The notes under the pieces were generated by a model, which saw only the letters and a list, made by a program, of their open reading frames with translations, had not been told where the DNA came from and ran no database searches. Positions 18,033 to 27,325 of a DNA stretch of 64,000 nt are shown piece by piece. The translations under genes were made by a program, and so were the position numbers. This DNA is from Bacteroides pyogenes (GTDB taxonomy: Bacteria > Bacteroidota > Bacteroidia > Bacteroidales > Bacteroidaceae): assembly GCF_014196225.1 (NCBI RefSeq), contig NZ_JACIDI010000003.1, forward strand, positions 182,311 to 246,310, read 5' to 3'. Numbering within the stretch: the stretch's first letter is position 1; each line of letters starts with the position of its first letter.

Positions 18033-18551
18033 TTACTTTTTGTGCCGATATATAATACTCATTACATTGTTGCTAATTAATTGATTCCCTGAAATTACCC
18101 ATTCTGAACCAATAGTCCTTCCAATAAAAGGTATTCCTTCTCCCAGCATGATAGGAATAGTGTAAATTGTCAATTCATCCAGCAGTTCGGTATTGATTAA
18201 AGATGTGATAAGTTTACCGCCCCCAATAACTACCAAATCGGATTCCCTTTCTTTTTTCAATCCTTGAATAACATCGAAAGGATTGTCGGTTATGAAAGAT
18301 AAATATTCTTCCTGAATCGTATTTATTGGGGTATTTGCGACTACAAAAGTCTTTTTACTTTTGTATGGCCAACCACCCCACCGTTCAAAAATAAAATTAT
18401 AGGTATTTGTGCCGGAAATCAGCGTTTCTGCGGAACTATATACTTTGCTGATAGATTCTTTTACTTCTTTTGTAATCCAGTCTATTTCACCATCTTTACG
18501 GGCGATAAACCCATCAAGAGATATAGCTACTTGCGCTTTTAAGGTTCCCAT
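18033..18551 (-). CDS. Dihydrofolate reductase / RibD C-terminal family protein
   Basis: This 172-residue protein has the fold signature of the DHFR-like RibD C-terminal family: VAISLDGFIARKDGEIDW near the N-terminus, GTNTYNF, WPYKSKKTFVV, and VIGGGKLITSLINTELLDELTIYTIPIMLGEGIPF near residues 114-146. Such proteins bind NADPH; the substrate is usually unknown. A role in trimethoprim resistance cannot be claimed, because this group is distinct from the classical Dfr enzymes. It is cargo at the edge of the ICE backbone. Confidence 0.85.
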   Translation of the reverse strand: MGTLKAQVAISLDGFIARKDGEIDWITKEVKESISKVYSSAETLISGTNTYNFIFERWGGWPYKSKKTFVVANTPINTIQEEYLSFITDNPFDVIQGLKKERESDLVVIGGGKLITSLINTELLDELTIYTIPIMLGEGIPFIGRTIGSEWVISGNQLISNNVMSIIYRHKK

Positions 18552-18856
18552 GTCAATAGGTATTAAACAGTTATAAAACTGTTCGCCAGCCCATCAAAAA
18601 GAAGCGTGGAACTCACACTGCTCCGATACGAGGTACTGGCATACCTAAGAATAGAAGACAGGCAAGCCCACGCTATACAACGATAGCATAGACATTGCAC
18701 AGTAGTCCCTATTCTTTTGAAAATTGCCAGTTTTCGTATCGAGACGTTCTGCGAACGTTATGTTATATATAAATTCTGAAAGATTAACTTTCAGCTTTTT
18801 ATCTCAAATTTTCTTCTGCAAAGATACTGAAAGTCGGTGATATAAGCTATTATTTT
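18552..18856. other. Gene-free, highly structured region
   Basis: These 305 bases hold nested inverted repeats: AACAGTT/AACTGTT at 18566-18583; AGCGTGG (18603-18609) with CCACGCT (18668-18674); TCGATACGA-like arms at 18622-18641 and 18725-18744; AAGAATAG (18647-18654) with CTATTCTT (18709-18716); and GCTAT/ATAGC inside. No coding frame is seen. The structure suggests a folded RNA, a single-strand origin or a recombination site. Confidence 0.6.
18622..18641 (+). repeat. Left arm of a 20-bp perfect inverted repeat
   Basis: TCCGATACGAGGTACTGGCA is exactly the reverse complement of 21632-21651. The two arms bracket the xis-like, primase and helix-turn-helix genes. An imperfect third copy lies at 18725-18744. 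Confidence 0.9.
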
Positions 18857-19135
18857 TTACAGTTTCTCCCGAATCAATTTATGTACATCGGTAGCTTTAT
18901 AATAGCATCGACCATCATCCAGTTTTATATACGGAAGGATACCTTTTTTTCGATAACGTTGGAGTGTGCGAAGGCTAACTTTTAAAAGAAACATCAAATC
19001 CTGATTATCCAAAAGCTGTTCACCATCCAAACAATTACGCTGGGTTGCCAATCGGTCGATTTTCTTTTCGGTCATATCGAACCTGTCCATTATACGTTCC
19101 ATCCAAGCGATGAATGTTTCCCTATCTATATTCAT
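18857..19135 (-). CDS. Helix-turn-helix (excisionase-like) protein
   Basis: This 92-residue protein has a winged-helix/MerR-type DNA-binding region at residues 40-90 (LLDNQDLMFLLKVSLRTLQRYRKKG, then GRCYYKATDVHKLI). Such proteins near rteC in Bacteroidales ICEs act as recombination directionality factors or regulators (Xis1/Xis2-like). It follows the primase-helicase gene by 12 bases. It resembles the protein at 21141-21500, so the pair may be paralogues. Confidence 0.75.
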   Translation of the reverse strand: MNIDRETFIAWMERIMDRFDMTEKKIDRLATQRNCLDGEQLLDNQDLMFLLKVSLRTLQRYRKKGILPYIKLDDGRCYYKATDVHKLIREKL

Positions 19136-19147
19136 AACAATAACCGA

Positions 19148-21178
19148 TTAAAAATGACCTTTAATAAAATAACTCTGATTTGAAGGGTCTTTAATAATAA
19201 TTTCCTTCTCCCGCATAAAGCGTATATAACTTTTCGCTGTGCGTTCCTTTACATCCATAATCTGCTGTATCTGTTCGCACAGGTCTATATAAGTGATAAA
19301 TGTTTGCTGGTCGAACACTTCACGGGCTACGCTTACCAGTTCTTTTTCTTTCCGCTTCTCTTTTTCTTCACGGGGCTTTTCACCACGATATAGGTGCATC
19401 CCGGTTTCCTTATCCCAAGAAAAAAGCATTAATGGAACATCCAACGGACTGCCTTCCCGTACCTTCAAGGCTTTCACTACTGATACAGTCGGTTCATTAT
19501 CCAGCTCGATGGAGAGAATGGCTGCCGATTTTCGTTGCAGTTCCGACCCCAAGTGTCCACGAAGCTTTAATCCGTTCGGAACATAGTGCAATACACAAAC
19601 AATACAGGTTTGATATATTCCAGCCAATCGGTAGAGTTCATCGACAACGCGCAAACTTTCGGCTTCATCATTGGCGGAATGTACCAAATCTGCAATACCA
19701 TCTATGACAACTAACTGGATACCGCCATATTGATAATGAAACTTATCCATACTTTGAACAATAGCCTGTAAACGTTCTTTACGGGACATCCCGGTCAGAC
19801 AGAAGGCTTTCAACTCTTCCGGCTTTTCCGGTTGTTTTGCCCGCTTTAATAGGTTAGAAACATTCTTAAACAGTTGTACTTCGGACTGTTCTGTATCATA
19901 CAATAGGACAGCTTTATTTTGGCTGTTTTCGTGTACATTGATTCCCAATGTATCAATACAAATATTTTCTGGTCTGATTGACCCGGCAACCAACGCAGCA
20001 ACATAGTTGCTTTTCCCTGTACCTTCACCCCCTGTGATGCAAAGGATATTTCCCTGTGTTCCCAGTGGTACATCCCCGGCAGATATGATTTCCTGTGCTT
20101 TTGCCGGAGGGTTATTAAAATCTATTTCGCACGATTTCAGCATAGTCATAGTATCGCTGTATAGAGTATCTAAAAAATCAAGGAAGAGTTTCAGGAACGA
20201 TTCACGGCTATTTCCAAGCCTGAAATAATCGGATATATCTTTCTCTTCTTTTGTTCCTGAAAGCGGTAATAGAAGACGTTTTACACCATATTCTGCTAAC
20301 TGTTTTTCATGTTTGGAAGAACTCTCAAGCCCGGTTTTATCCATATCATAAAGCAGGATGATATGTTTGAACCGGAAAGACAGTTTGTGAATGATAGTTG
20401 CTGGAATATTTACGGTTTCGCTGTTAAAGCATATTGCATGAAATCCCTTCACTGCGAGGGAAAGGACATCTTTTTCACCACCAGTGATAAATACTGTATC
20501 ACCTTTGGCTGGTAACTGTTCCAATCCGAAGCTATAATTTTCCCCCATATCACCACCATATAAGAATCGCATTTTGGAAAATGGACGGTATAGTTTGATA
20601 TATCGTTTGCTCTTATAACCAAATATAGGTTCTCCCAATGATGAAGTTATGGAGTATGGTTTTCCCTCTGAATTTTCACTTTTGAACTCCCGAATGCAAC
20701 AGACCTTGTACTGTGCCAATATTTCAGAAGTGATGCCGAACGTTTCCCAATATTCCAATTCATTCCGGGTGAATTTCTGTTCTTGAAAGCTATATGGTTT
20801 AGCTTTCTTTTCAGGAATGACAAGTATAGATTCCTTCGGACAATATGGTACAGAGGTATCTGTATTCTCTGATAATCCAAGTGATAAATCCTGATTAATG
20901 GTTTTCAATATCTCGACAAAATCATTAGCATTGTTACAGTTCAAACCTTTCAGTTTTCCTACAAGATAGAAACAATCCCCACTATACTCGTCATTCCCAA
21001 AGTCTTTCAGCTTATATACTCCGGCTTTTCGGTCAAAATAAATATTACATGAAGCCTTATTGTCTTTATATAATGGGTTGAAGAAATTACGTCCTACACG
21101 CCATTGACAAGCAATGTAATATCTAAAAACGTTCAGTCCGTTACTTGTTCTTTCTAAGATTTCTTCTTTCCTTAACAT
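19148..21178 (-). CDS. Primase-helicase-like protein (Toprim plus RepA/DnaB-type ATPase)
   Basis: This 676-residue fusion has a small N-terminal zinc-less primase-like region (CQWRVGRNFFNPLYKDNKAS). A Toprim domain follows, with GGEKDVLSLAVKGFHAICF near residue 230 and LLYDMDKTG near 273. A RecA-type ATPase has Walker A GGEGTGKS near 383 and Walker B-like LVVIDGIADL near 485. A short winged tail ends the protein. Primase-helicase fusions are typical of mobilizable and conjugative elements that replicate after transfer. Its start lies inside the end of the upstream helix-turn-helix gene (38-base overlap). Confidence 0.8.
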   Translation of the reverse strand: MLRKEEILERTSNGLNVFRYYIACQWRVGRNFFNPLYKDNKASCNIYFDRKAGVYKLKDFGNDEYSGDCFYLVGKLKGLNCNNANDFVEILKTINQDLSLGLSENTDTSVPYCPKESILVIPEKKAKPYSFQEQKFTRNELEYWETFGITSEILAQYKVCCIREFKSENSEGKPYSITSSLGEPIFGYKSKRYIKLYRPFSKMRFLYGGDMGENYSFGLEQLPAKGDTVFITGGEKDVLSLAVKGFHAICFNSETVNIPATIIHKLSFRFKHIILLYDMDKTGLESSSKHEKQLAEYGVKRLLLPLSGTKEEKDISDYFRLGNSRESFLKLFLDFLDTLYSDTMTMLKSCEIDFNNPPAKAQEIISAGDVPLGTQGNILCITGGEGTGKSNYVAALVAGSIRPENICIDTLGINVHENSQNKAVLLYDTEQSEVQLFKNVSNLLKRAKQPEKPEELKAFCLTGMSRKERLQAIVQSMDKFHYQYGGIQLVVIDGIADLVHSANDEAESLRVVDELYRLAGIYQTCIVCVLHYVPNGLKLRGHLGSELQRKSAAILSIELDNEPTVSVVKALKVREGSPLDVPLMLFSWDKETGMHLYRGEKPREEKEKRKEKELVSVAREVFDQQTFITYIDLCEQIQQIMDVKERTAKSYIRFMREKEIIIKDPSNQSYFIKGHF

Positions 21179-21500
21179 ATAGCTTATGGTTTGTTACTAA
21201 ATCGTTTAAACATTCTGAATTGCTCTTAATCAGTCGTTCTTCCAACATCCGTTTTATTTCTCCGATTTTGTAGAAATATCGACCCCGAATATTGGAATAG
21301 GCGATTGTGCCTGATACCCGAAGCCTTTGTAATGTTTTGTCGCTGATTTTTAAGAATGTGCAGACTTCGTAACTATCCACCCATATTTCATCTTCGTTTA
21401 TATCTTCCGATTCCTGTTTGTTAAGGATATAATCTGCAATGGCGTTAATCTTTGCTTCCAATTCCTTAAATGCTTTTGATTCTATCGTTATGACATCCAT
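21141..21500 (-). CDS. Helix-turn-helix protein
   Basis: This 119-residue protein has a short coiled N-terminus and an excisionase-type DNA-binding domain at about residues 42-92 (WVDSYEVCTFLKISDKTLQRLR, then GRYFYKIGEIKRMLEERL). It is the first gene of a three-gene leftward operon with the primase-helicase and the second helix-turn-helix protein. The C-terminal 20 residues overlap the primase start. A regulatory or excision role is inferred. Confidence 0.75.
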   Translation of the reverse strand: MDVITIESKAFKELEAKINAIADYILNKQESEDINEDEIWVDSYEVCTFLKISDKTLQRLRVSGTIAYSNIRGRYFYKIGEIKRMLEERLIKSNSECLNDLVTNHKLYVKERRNLRKNK

Positions 21501-21631
21501 AATTGTAACTAATTGATTTGCTGCAAAGATGAAGGGATAAAATCAAATAAAAACCACAGCTTTACCCACCTGTGGTGAAATTTTTATTCAATAAAAAAGG
21601 CGAAACATTGATAGCTTCGCCTTTGGTAACT

Positions 21632-21651
21632 TGCCAGTACCTCGTATCGGA
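21632..21651 (-). repeat. Right arm of the 20-bp perfect inverted repeat
   Basis: TGCCAGTACCTCGTATCGGA is the exact reverse complement of 18622-18641. It lies just past the rteC stop (21662), between rteC and the helix-turn-helix gene. Confidence 0.9.
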
Positions 21652-21661
21652 TTGACAGTAA

Positions 21662-22513
21662 TTAATCCTCTTCTTCCATCCGCCGAAGAAGATTCTTTTG
21701 TAGAATATCTAAATACCTTGTTCTGTTAATTTTACGCCCCTTTATCTCCATGTATATGTGATAGAAGTCCCCCAAATCTATATTGAACATCTTTTCAAAA
21801 TTCACAGCTATTGTTTTTATATCAGTATTTCCCTTATCAAATGCACCGCAAGTATCAAAGGCGTAAATCAGTTCAACAAGCCCACGTTTTGAGCCTGTCC
21901 AAGTCATTTGACAACAAGAACCCTGATTCCTTTTCCGAAGACCTTCATTTGTTAGTTCTTTTATCCTGTTCGTGAGGTAAATTTTAATTAACTCGTTGGC
22001 TAAAATTTTTGCGACCTTGAAATCATAACTGGTGGAGAACTGTGGGTCTGAATCGAAAAAAGAATTATCTATAATCAAATGTATATCCGGCTTTCCACGA
22101 AGAAAGTATTTATCGTCAAGATAACAGGCATTTGTTCGGTAGTATTGATAAAAAGTGAGATTTTGATTGAAAAAAGTAGTGAGAGAATCTAATTCTGATA
22201 CATAATATTGCGTTTGAACATCATCGCTTCCGGTAGGACGTTTTAACTCAATATTGTAAATGCTATTGTAATAGATTAATTTACTGCTAATTTGAGGTTT
22301 CAAGTGTTTGAAAAACAATATTTCTTCTGAATTATCCTGAAATTTATAATTCAATACGAACGACTTTAAATCAGAAATTATATCCTGTAAGTAATTAATT
22401 ACTTTTTTACACACATGGAGAAAGTCGGATTCGTTTAATTCTATTGTTTGAATTTCCGAATCCACTTCCTGTAATAGATTGCTGAAATAGTCTTTTATTG
22501 TTATTTCTCCCAT
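21662..22513 (-). CDS. rteC: RteC family regulator
   Basis: This 283-residue protein matches the RteC family: YYNSIYNIELKRPTGS in the N-terminal third, FLRGKPDIHLI, then the C-terminal DNA-binding part with MTWTGSKRGLVELIYAF and the conserved GDFYHIYMEIKGRKINRTRYLD. In CTnDOT, RteC activates the excision operon after tetracycline induction of RteA/RteB. No rteA, rteB or tetQ is present in this window, so the inducing signal here is unknown. It is the rightmost recognised ICE backbone gene, next to the arsenic island. Confidence 0.9.
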   Translation of the reverse strand: MGEITIKDYFSNLLQEVDSEIQTIELNESDFLHVCKKVINYLQDIISDLKSFVLNYKFQDNSEEILFFKHLKPQISSKLIYYNSIYNIELKRPTGSDDVQTQYYVSELDSLTTFFNQNLTFYQYYRTNACYLDDKYFLRGKPDIHLIIDNSFFDSDPQFSTSYDFKVAKILANELIKIYLTNRIKELTNEGLRKRNQGSCCQMTWTGSKRGLVELIYAFDTCGAFDKGNTDIKTIAVNFEKMFNIDLGDFYHIYMEIKGRKINRTRYLDILQKNLLRRMEEED

Positions 22514-22588
22514 CGTAGTTATCGTTTTGATTCCTGATGATATATTTATTTTCTCATTTTCATATATTTTTATCTGTGATAAAACAGT

Positions 22589-22626
22589 AAGAACCTGAAT
22601 CCGCTAAAAAACAGTTTCAGGTTCTT
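22589..22626 (-). terminator. Terminator of the ars operon
   Basis: AAGAACCTGAA (22589-22599) pairs with TTCAGGTTCTT (22616-22626). It lies between the arsA stop and rteC, in the place where leftward ars transcripts should end. The T tract is weak, so efficiency is uncertain. Confidence 0.6.
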
Positions 22627-22689
22627 ATCTCAAAAAGGATAACTTACATAGAGAATAAGAAAATTCCTATTCCTTCCTGTTTTGTAGCA

Positions 22690-24408
22690 TTACACCTTTT
22701 CTTTCCATTCTATAACTGCAAAGTTTCCCTCTGAAATTTCCTTTACTTTATTAATCCATTGTACTTCGCTTAGTGCTTTGGCTTTAAGGAAAGGACTATT
22801 CGTTGAAGTAAGCAGCAGACTGGAATTAACTACCCACCATTTGTTTTTAATTCCGGCACGTTGTAAATCCTGTTGCAGCCTTTGTGCTTCAAATACAGGC
22901 GTTGTTTCGGGCAGAGTTACAATAACCACCTCTGTTTCCTTCTCATTCCGTAAACGAGGCAGCAGGTTTTGAACCGCAGGAGTAATATTTCCCTGTGTCC
23001 GTTCCACTTCTTTATGATAACTTTGAGTTGAATCCAATAATAGCAACGTGTGTCCGGTAGGGGCAGTATCTATCACTACCACTTCATTATCCGCTTTGGC
23101 AACAATTTCGGCAAAGGAATTAAAAACAGCGATTTCCTGTGTACAGGGCGAACGCAGGTCTTCTTCGATATAGCTTAAATCGGCATCACCCATTGTTTCC
23201 CTTGCTTTATCCAATACGTTTTTCTGATAAGCGGCAAGCACCGCTTTTTCGTCTATATGACTTACTGTAATACCATCTAATTTCGTTTCGATGAAGGACA
23301 GGTGATTGGCTGGGTCAGTTGTAGTCAAATGCACTTTTACGCCTTTTTTAGCCAACCCACGAGCAATATTCCCAGCAATAGTAGTTTTGCCGACACCACC
23401 TTTACCCATCGTAAAAATTACACGCTTACCCGATTGGTAGAGGTCTTCAATAACGCTGTCAATCGTATTGAAATCATCTTTTTCAATATGCGCCACATCG
23501 TTCTTTATGGTTACATCTGCATTCAGCATATTACGGATATTATCAATACCTGTCATATTATAAGAACGAAGCGGAACTATGTATGTATTCAGTTTTAACA
23601 AGGCTGACGAACGGTTATTGAGTGCATTTTGCTGGCGTTCGTAAATCTGTTTGGAAATACTGTCGTTTGCATCGTAGTTTTCTAAAACTCCATTTATAAT
23701 TAGATACTGTGTTTCAATGCCTAAATCCAGCAGCTCATTAGATGAACGTTCGACCTCTTTCAAAGGACTTTCTTCCGGTCTGCTGACAAGGAAAAGTGTA
23801 GTTTGGGTTTTATCTGTCAGGGTAGCAACAGCATTCTTATATACTTCTTTACGGTCTTCCAGTCCCGAAAGCTGTCCTAAACAAGATGCTCCGGTTGTAT
23901 TTTCGGCAATAAAAGTGTTCCATGCCGATGGCAGTTGAAGCATTCGCAGGGTATGTCCGGTAGGTGCAGTATCAAAGATGATATAGTCGAATCCCCTGCG
24001 CTTTTCTTCGTTGGTAATAAAGTCGGAGAACTCATTAAAAGCTGCAATTTCAACGGTACACGAACCTGAAAGCTGTTCTTTCATATTGGTAATAACGCTT
24101 TCGGGTAATTTCCCGCGATAAGGGGCGATAACTGATTCCCGGTATTCGGCTGCTGCCTGTTCCGGGTCAAGATTGACTACTGTAAGGTTTGGAACTTCTT
24201 TAATAGCTGTTCCCTTATTGTCTAACGGCATATCAAATACATCCTGTAAATTGGATGCAGGGTCGGTACTTATCAAAAGTACCTTATTACTGTTATCAGC
24301 GAGATTCACTGCCGTAGCACAGGCGATGGATGTTTTCCCAACGCCACCTTTACCCGTGAAGAATATATACTGGGTAAGTTTTTCGTTTGCCGGATTATAC
24401 TTTTTCAT
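22690..24408 (-). CDS. arsA: Arsenical pump-driving ATPase ArsA
   Basis: This 572-residue protein has the duplicated ArsA layout: P-loop GKGGVGKT near residue 19 and again near 329, with the signal-transduction motif DTAPTGHTLRML in half one and DTAPTGHTLLLL in half two. It powers arsenite extrusion and takes arsenite from ArsD. In this operon the pump partner would be Acr3. It is the last gene of the nine-gene cluster. Length is normal for ArsA (about 570-590). Confidence 0.95.
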   Translation of the reverse strand: MKKYNPANEKLTQYIFFTGKGGVGKTSIACATAVNLADNSNKVLLISTDPASNLQDVFDMPLDNKGTAIKEVPNLTVVNLDPEQAAAEYRESVIAPYRGKLPESVITNMKEQLSGSCTVEIAAFNEFSDFITNEEKRRGFDYIIFDTAPTGHTLRMLQLPSAWNTFIAENTTGASCLGQLSGLEDRKEVYKNAVATLTDKTQTTLFLVSRPEESPLKEVERSSNELLDLGIETQYLIINGVLENYDANDSISKQIYERQQNALNNRSSALLKLNTYIVPLRSYNMTGIDNIRNMLNADVTIKNDVAHIEKDDFNTIDSVIEDLYQSGKRVIFTMGKGGVGKTTIAGNIARGLAKKGVKVHLTTTDPANHLSFIETKLDGITVSHIDEKAVLAAYQKNVLDKARETMGDADLSYIEEDLRSPCTQEIAVFNSFAEIVAKADNEVVVIDTAPTGHTLLLLDSTQSYHKEVERTQGNITPAVQNLLPRLRNEKETEVVIVTLPETTPVFEAQRLQQDLQRAGIKNKWWVVNSSLLLTSTNSPFLKAKALSEVQWINKVKEISEGNFAVIEWKEKV

Positions 24409-24508
24409 ATCTATATCTGTTTTATGGTTACAATCTGGGATGTAAACATCCTGTTCTACCTATTTTTACAGATAGAATAAATTGTTGTAAACCTGATTAT
24501 TGTTACTG

Positions 24509-24862
24509 TTATTTCTTAACGGTCAAGTCCTCTTCGGGGACATTTAACCATTCTGCAATCTGCTTATTTGAGGGGTATTGCTTTGTCAGAACGACTTCAC
24601 CGTCCAGTGTTGTGATAGGAAGCACTTCTGCCGATTCTTTCATCAGGTATTCGTTGATTTTCTTGTTATCAACATAAACCTGTGGATGGTCACGCAAATT
24701 AAAGCGTTCGATGATAACGCCTTTCTTTTTCAGGCTTTCGATAACAACTGCTATCCGCATTAATTCAGGGTCTATATTTACCCCACATAGTCCGGTAGGA
24801 CAACACAATGCCGGGTCGTATATCTTTACGGCTTTCCGGGTATCTAACTTTAAATCAACCAT
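24509..24862 (-). CDS. arsD: Arsenite metallochaperone ArsD
   Basis: This 117-residue protein has the key ArsD cysteines: vicinal Cys20-Cys21 and Cys26 (ALCCPTGLCG), with the spacing that binds As(III) and hands it to ArsA. The N-terminus is about eight residues longer than the classical protein. It lies just upstream of arsA, separated by 100 bases. Confidence 0.93.
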   Translation of the reverse strand: MVDLKLDTRKAVKIYDPALCCPTGLCGVNIDPELMRIAVVIESLKKKGVIIERFNLRDHPQVYVDNKKINEYLMKESAEVLPITTLDGEVVLTKQYPSNKQIAEWLNVPEEDLTVKK

Positions 24863-24873
24863 ATCATTTTTAT

Positions 24874-25107
24874 TTATTCTGTTACTAATTTCTTTATCTC
24901 TTCTTCGGATGGTACATAGCCCTTTATTTTCACTTCACCATCCACAACGATAGCGGGTAACGACATAATGTTATACTTCACTATCTCCAGTATATCTTCT
25001 TCTTTCTTCAAAGTTGCTTTACTGTTCGTGTCGGCAATTACTTTGGCAACCCTGTTATACGTGGTTTTGCAATTTGCACATCCAGTGCCTAATACTATAA
25101 TTTCCAT
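24874..25107 (-). CDS. Small thioredoxin-like redox protein
   Basis: This 77-residue protein has a CxxC active site (TGCANCKT, Cys10 and Cys13) in a minimal thioredoxin fold with the cis-Pro segment MSLPAIVVDGEV. Such proteins accompany the ArsG-like permease and may supply electrons for arsenate or organoarsenical reduction. It lies 11 bases after the permease gene and 11 bases before arsD, so it is within the operon. Confidence 0.85.
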   Translation of the reverse strand: MEIIVLGTGCANCKTTYNRVAKVIADTNSKATLKKEEDILEIVKYNIMSLPAIVVDGEVKIKGYVPSEEEIKKLVTE

Positions 25108-25118
25108 TTTCGTTCTCT

Positions 25119-25820
25119 TTAAATATTTGTAATGATATAATAAACTCCTACGATGATAAAGATGGCAGCTACTATCCGCTTAAACCATACCTGAAAGGTT
25201 TTCATATTATTGTAGAACTTTCCGACATTCCCGATACTATATGCCAATAACCAGGCGATGATTATTACAGGTAACCCGGTGGCAATAGCAAATACCGGAG
25301 GAAGTAATAATCCTGACGGGCTGGCTATCGTCATAGGTATAAGCACCCCGAAGTAAAGAACTCCGCTATATGGACAAAAAGCCAAAGCAAACACAACTCC
25401 CATCAAAAAGGCATTCCAGTAATTCCGTTTATTTGGCTTATTTTCCAATCCTGATGTAAGTTTATTCATTCCATTAAACTTGAATTTTATTACATCGAGC
25501 ATTAAGATTCCTACTATAACTAATGCTATCCCCAGCCAAAATCCACCGATATTTTGAAGAAACCTTGCTATCTGAAACTGACTTGCTCCGAAATAGAAGA
25601 TAGTTCCAAGAGCCGTATAAGAAAACATCCTGCCAAGAGTATAGAAAACCCCGTTAAGTAGTACCCGCCTTTTGTCGGCAATATCCTTGCTTAAATAAGC
25701 CGTAGCCGTAATGTTGGTAGCCAACGGACAAGGACTTATTGCAGTCATTAAGCCGAGCAAGAATGCCGTCAGTAGTGGGAAATTAGACCCATCGACAAGA
25801 TTTTGTAAAAACTCCATCAT
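25119..25820 (-). CDS. ArsG-family (CcdA/DsbD-like) permease
   Basis: This 233-residue polytopic protein has about six membrane segments and the paired motifs SPCPLATNITATAYL (near residue 30) and FCPYSGVLYFG (near 148). These carry the conserved cysteines of the DsbD/CcdA electron-transfer superfamily. The ArsG group is annotated as an aromatic arsenical efflux permease in Bacteroidales ars clusters. It may move electrons or arsenicals across the inner membrane. It lies between the ArsF-like lipoprotein and the small thioredoxin. Confidence 0.8.
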   Translation of the reverse strand: MMEFLQNLVDGSNFPLLTAFLLGLMTAISPCPLATNITATAYLSKDIADKRRVLLNGVFYTLGRMFSYTALGTIFYFGASQFQIARFLQNIGGFWLGIALVIVGILMLDVIKFKFNGMNKLTSGLENKPNKRNYWNAFLMGVVFALAFCPYSGVLYFGVLIPMTIASPSGLLLPPVFAIATGLPVIIIAWLLAYSIGNVGKFYNNMKTFQVWFKRIVAAIFIIVGVYYIITNI

Positions 25821-25825
25821 AGGTA

Positions 25826-26260
25826 TTATAGCCTTGCGTTTACTTCTTTCTTAATCAGTTCTGTAAGCACGTCAGGAGTATTGACAGCATTGGCGAAACC
25901 TTCTTTTGTCAGGTCGATATAATTATCGCCTTTTTCAATGATAAGGGCATTCCAAGTAATCTCATACTTCTCTACCAGTTTAGCATTTGCTTTATCTTCC
26001 GTGTTTATTTCTACAAAACGGACTTTCTTGTTATCAGCAAAAGCCTTTTCGATAGTTTCTTTTGTTACTTTCTCAACTGCCACACAGGTTTTACAGCGTT
26101 GCTTTCCGTGAAAATAATACACGTTCACCACAGAAGCATCTGCAACTTGTTCTTTAGCTGCCGTTTCAGATTCAGCAGCTTGTCCGTTTTTCTTTTGTGT
26201 ATTACCACCACAAGCAACCAGCAATACAGCAAAAAGTCCGATTAAAATACATTTCTTCAT
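25826..26260 (-). CDS. ArsF-like thioredoxin-fold lipoprotein
   Basis: This 144-residue protein has a lipobox (LLVACGG, lipid Cys17), a polar linker, then a thioredoxin-like domain with YYFHGKQRCKTCVAVEK. The CxxC (CKTC) is the redox centre. It matches the ArsF family found beside ArsG in Bacteroidales, annotated as part of a nitrophenyl-arsenical reductase. It should be held on the periplasmic side of a membrane and exchange electrons with the permease. The function is inferred from context. Confidence 0.8.
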   Translation of the reverse strand: MKKCILIGLFAVLLVACGGNTQKKNGQAAESETAAKEQVADASVVNVYYFHGKQRCKTCVAVEKVTKETIEKAFADNKKVRFVEINTEDKANAKLVEKYEITWNALIIEKGDNYIDLTKEGFANAVNTPDVLTELIKKEVNARL

Positions 26261-26290
26261 ACATTTTCTTTTTATTGGTTTGTACTATGT

Positions 26291-27325
26291 TTATTTATAA
26301 TATTTCTTCCGAAGCCAAAATGCTAAGTTTACCAACAGGATTAATACCGGGACTTCGACCAAAGGTCCGACTACTCCGGCGAAGGCTTGCCCGCTATGTA
26401 ATCCGAATACACCGATTGCCACTGCGATAGCCAGTTCAAAATTGTTTCCGGTTGCAGTAAAGGCAATCGAAGCATTTTTATCATAAGAAGCCCCCATAAG
26501 CTTACCTGCGAAGAAGCTAAGCAAGAACATCACCACAAAGTAGATAAGTAACGGTATAGCTATGCGAACTACATCCAGTGGTATTTGCACAATCAGTTCA
26601 CCTTTCAGGCTGAACATAAGGATGATAGTAAACAGCAGTGCTATTAAAGTTATAGGGGATATTTTAGGGATGAACTTTTCTTTATACCATTGTTCTCCTT
26701 TTAATTTTACCAATATAAATCGGCTTAATATTCCCATCAAGAAAGGAATACCTAAGTAGATAGCAACCGTTTCGGCAATCGTACCGATAGAAATATCAAC
26801 GATAGCCCCTTCAAACCCGAATAGGGGAGGAAGTTTTGTAACAAACAACCAAGCGTAAAAGCTATAAAAGAACACTTGAAAGATACTGTTTAAGGCTACT
26901 AATCCTGCACCGTATTCCGTATTTCCTTCTGCTAAGTCGTTCCATACAAGAACCATCGCTATACATCGTGCTAATCCGATAAGAATTACTCCTACCATAT
27001 ATTCCGGGTAATCGTGTAAGAAGAAGATGGCAAGTAAAAACATTAATACTGGCCCGATAATCCAGTTCAGGATTAACGAGACTGATAATATTTTTACGTT
27101 TTTGAAAACCTTCGGTAATTGTTTGTAATCGACCTTTGCCAATGGTGGGTACATCATTAAGATTAAACCGATAGCTAAAGGGATGTTTGTAGTTCCACTG
27201 GATAATGAATCTATTGTACTGCTGAATGATGGGAAAAAGTAACCCAGCCCAACGCCAATAGCCATAGCCAAAAATATCCAAAGAGTGAGATTCTTATCTA
27301 AAAAACTCATTTTCTTTTTACTCAT
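26291..27325 (-). CDS. acr3: ACR3 family arsenite efflux transporter
   Basis: This 344-residue protein has ten predicted membrane segments and the ACR3 signature [16 protein letters not shown] (near residues 118-133), which includes the essential Cys. C-terminal [21 protein letters not shown] is also typical. It exports arsenite across the inner membrane. Its ATG overlaps the arsC end by eight bases, so the two are coupled. Confidence 0.95.
   Translation of the reverse strand: MSKKKMSFLDKNLTLWIFLAMAIGVGLGYFFPSFSSTIDSLSSGTTNIPLAIGLILMMYPPLAKVDYKQLPKVFKNVKILSVSLILNWIIGPVLMFLLAIFFLHDYPEYMVGVILIGLARCIAMVLVWNDLAEGNTEYGAGLVALNSIFQVFFYSFYAWLFVTKLPPLFGFEGAIVDISIGTIAETVAIYLGIPFLMGILSRFILVKLKGEQWYKEKFIPKISPITLIALLFTIILMFSLKGELIVQIPLDVVRIAIPLLIYFVVMFLLSFFAGKLMGASYDKNASIAFTATGNNFELAIAVAIGVFGLHSGQAFAGVVGPLVEVPVLILLVNLAFWLRKKYYK

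Noticed and set aside
18033..18551. Trimethoprim resistance gene (dfr)
   Set aside because: The sequence belongs to the RibD C-terminal group, not to known resistance reductases.
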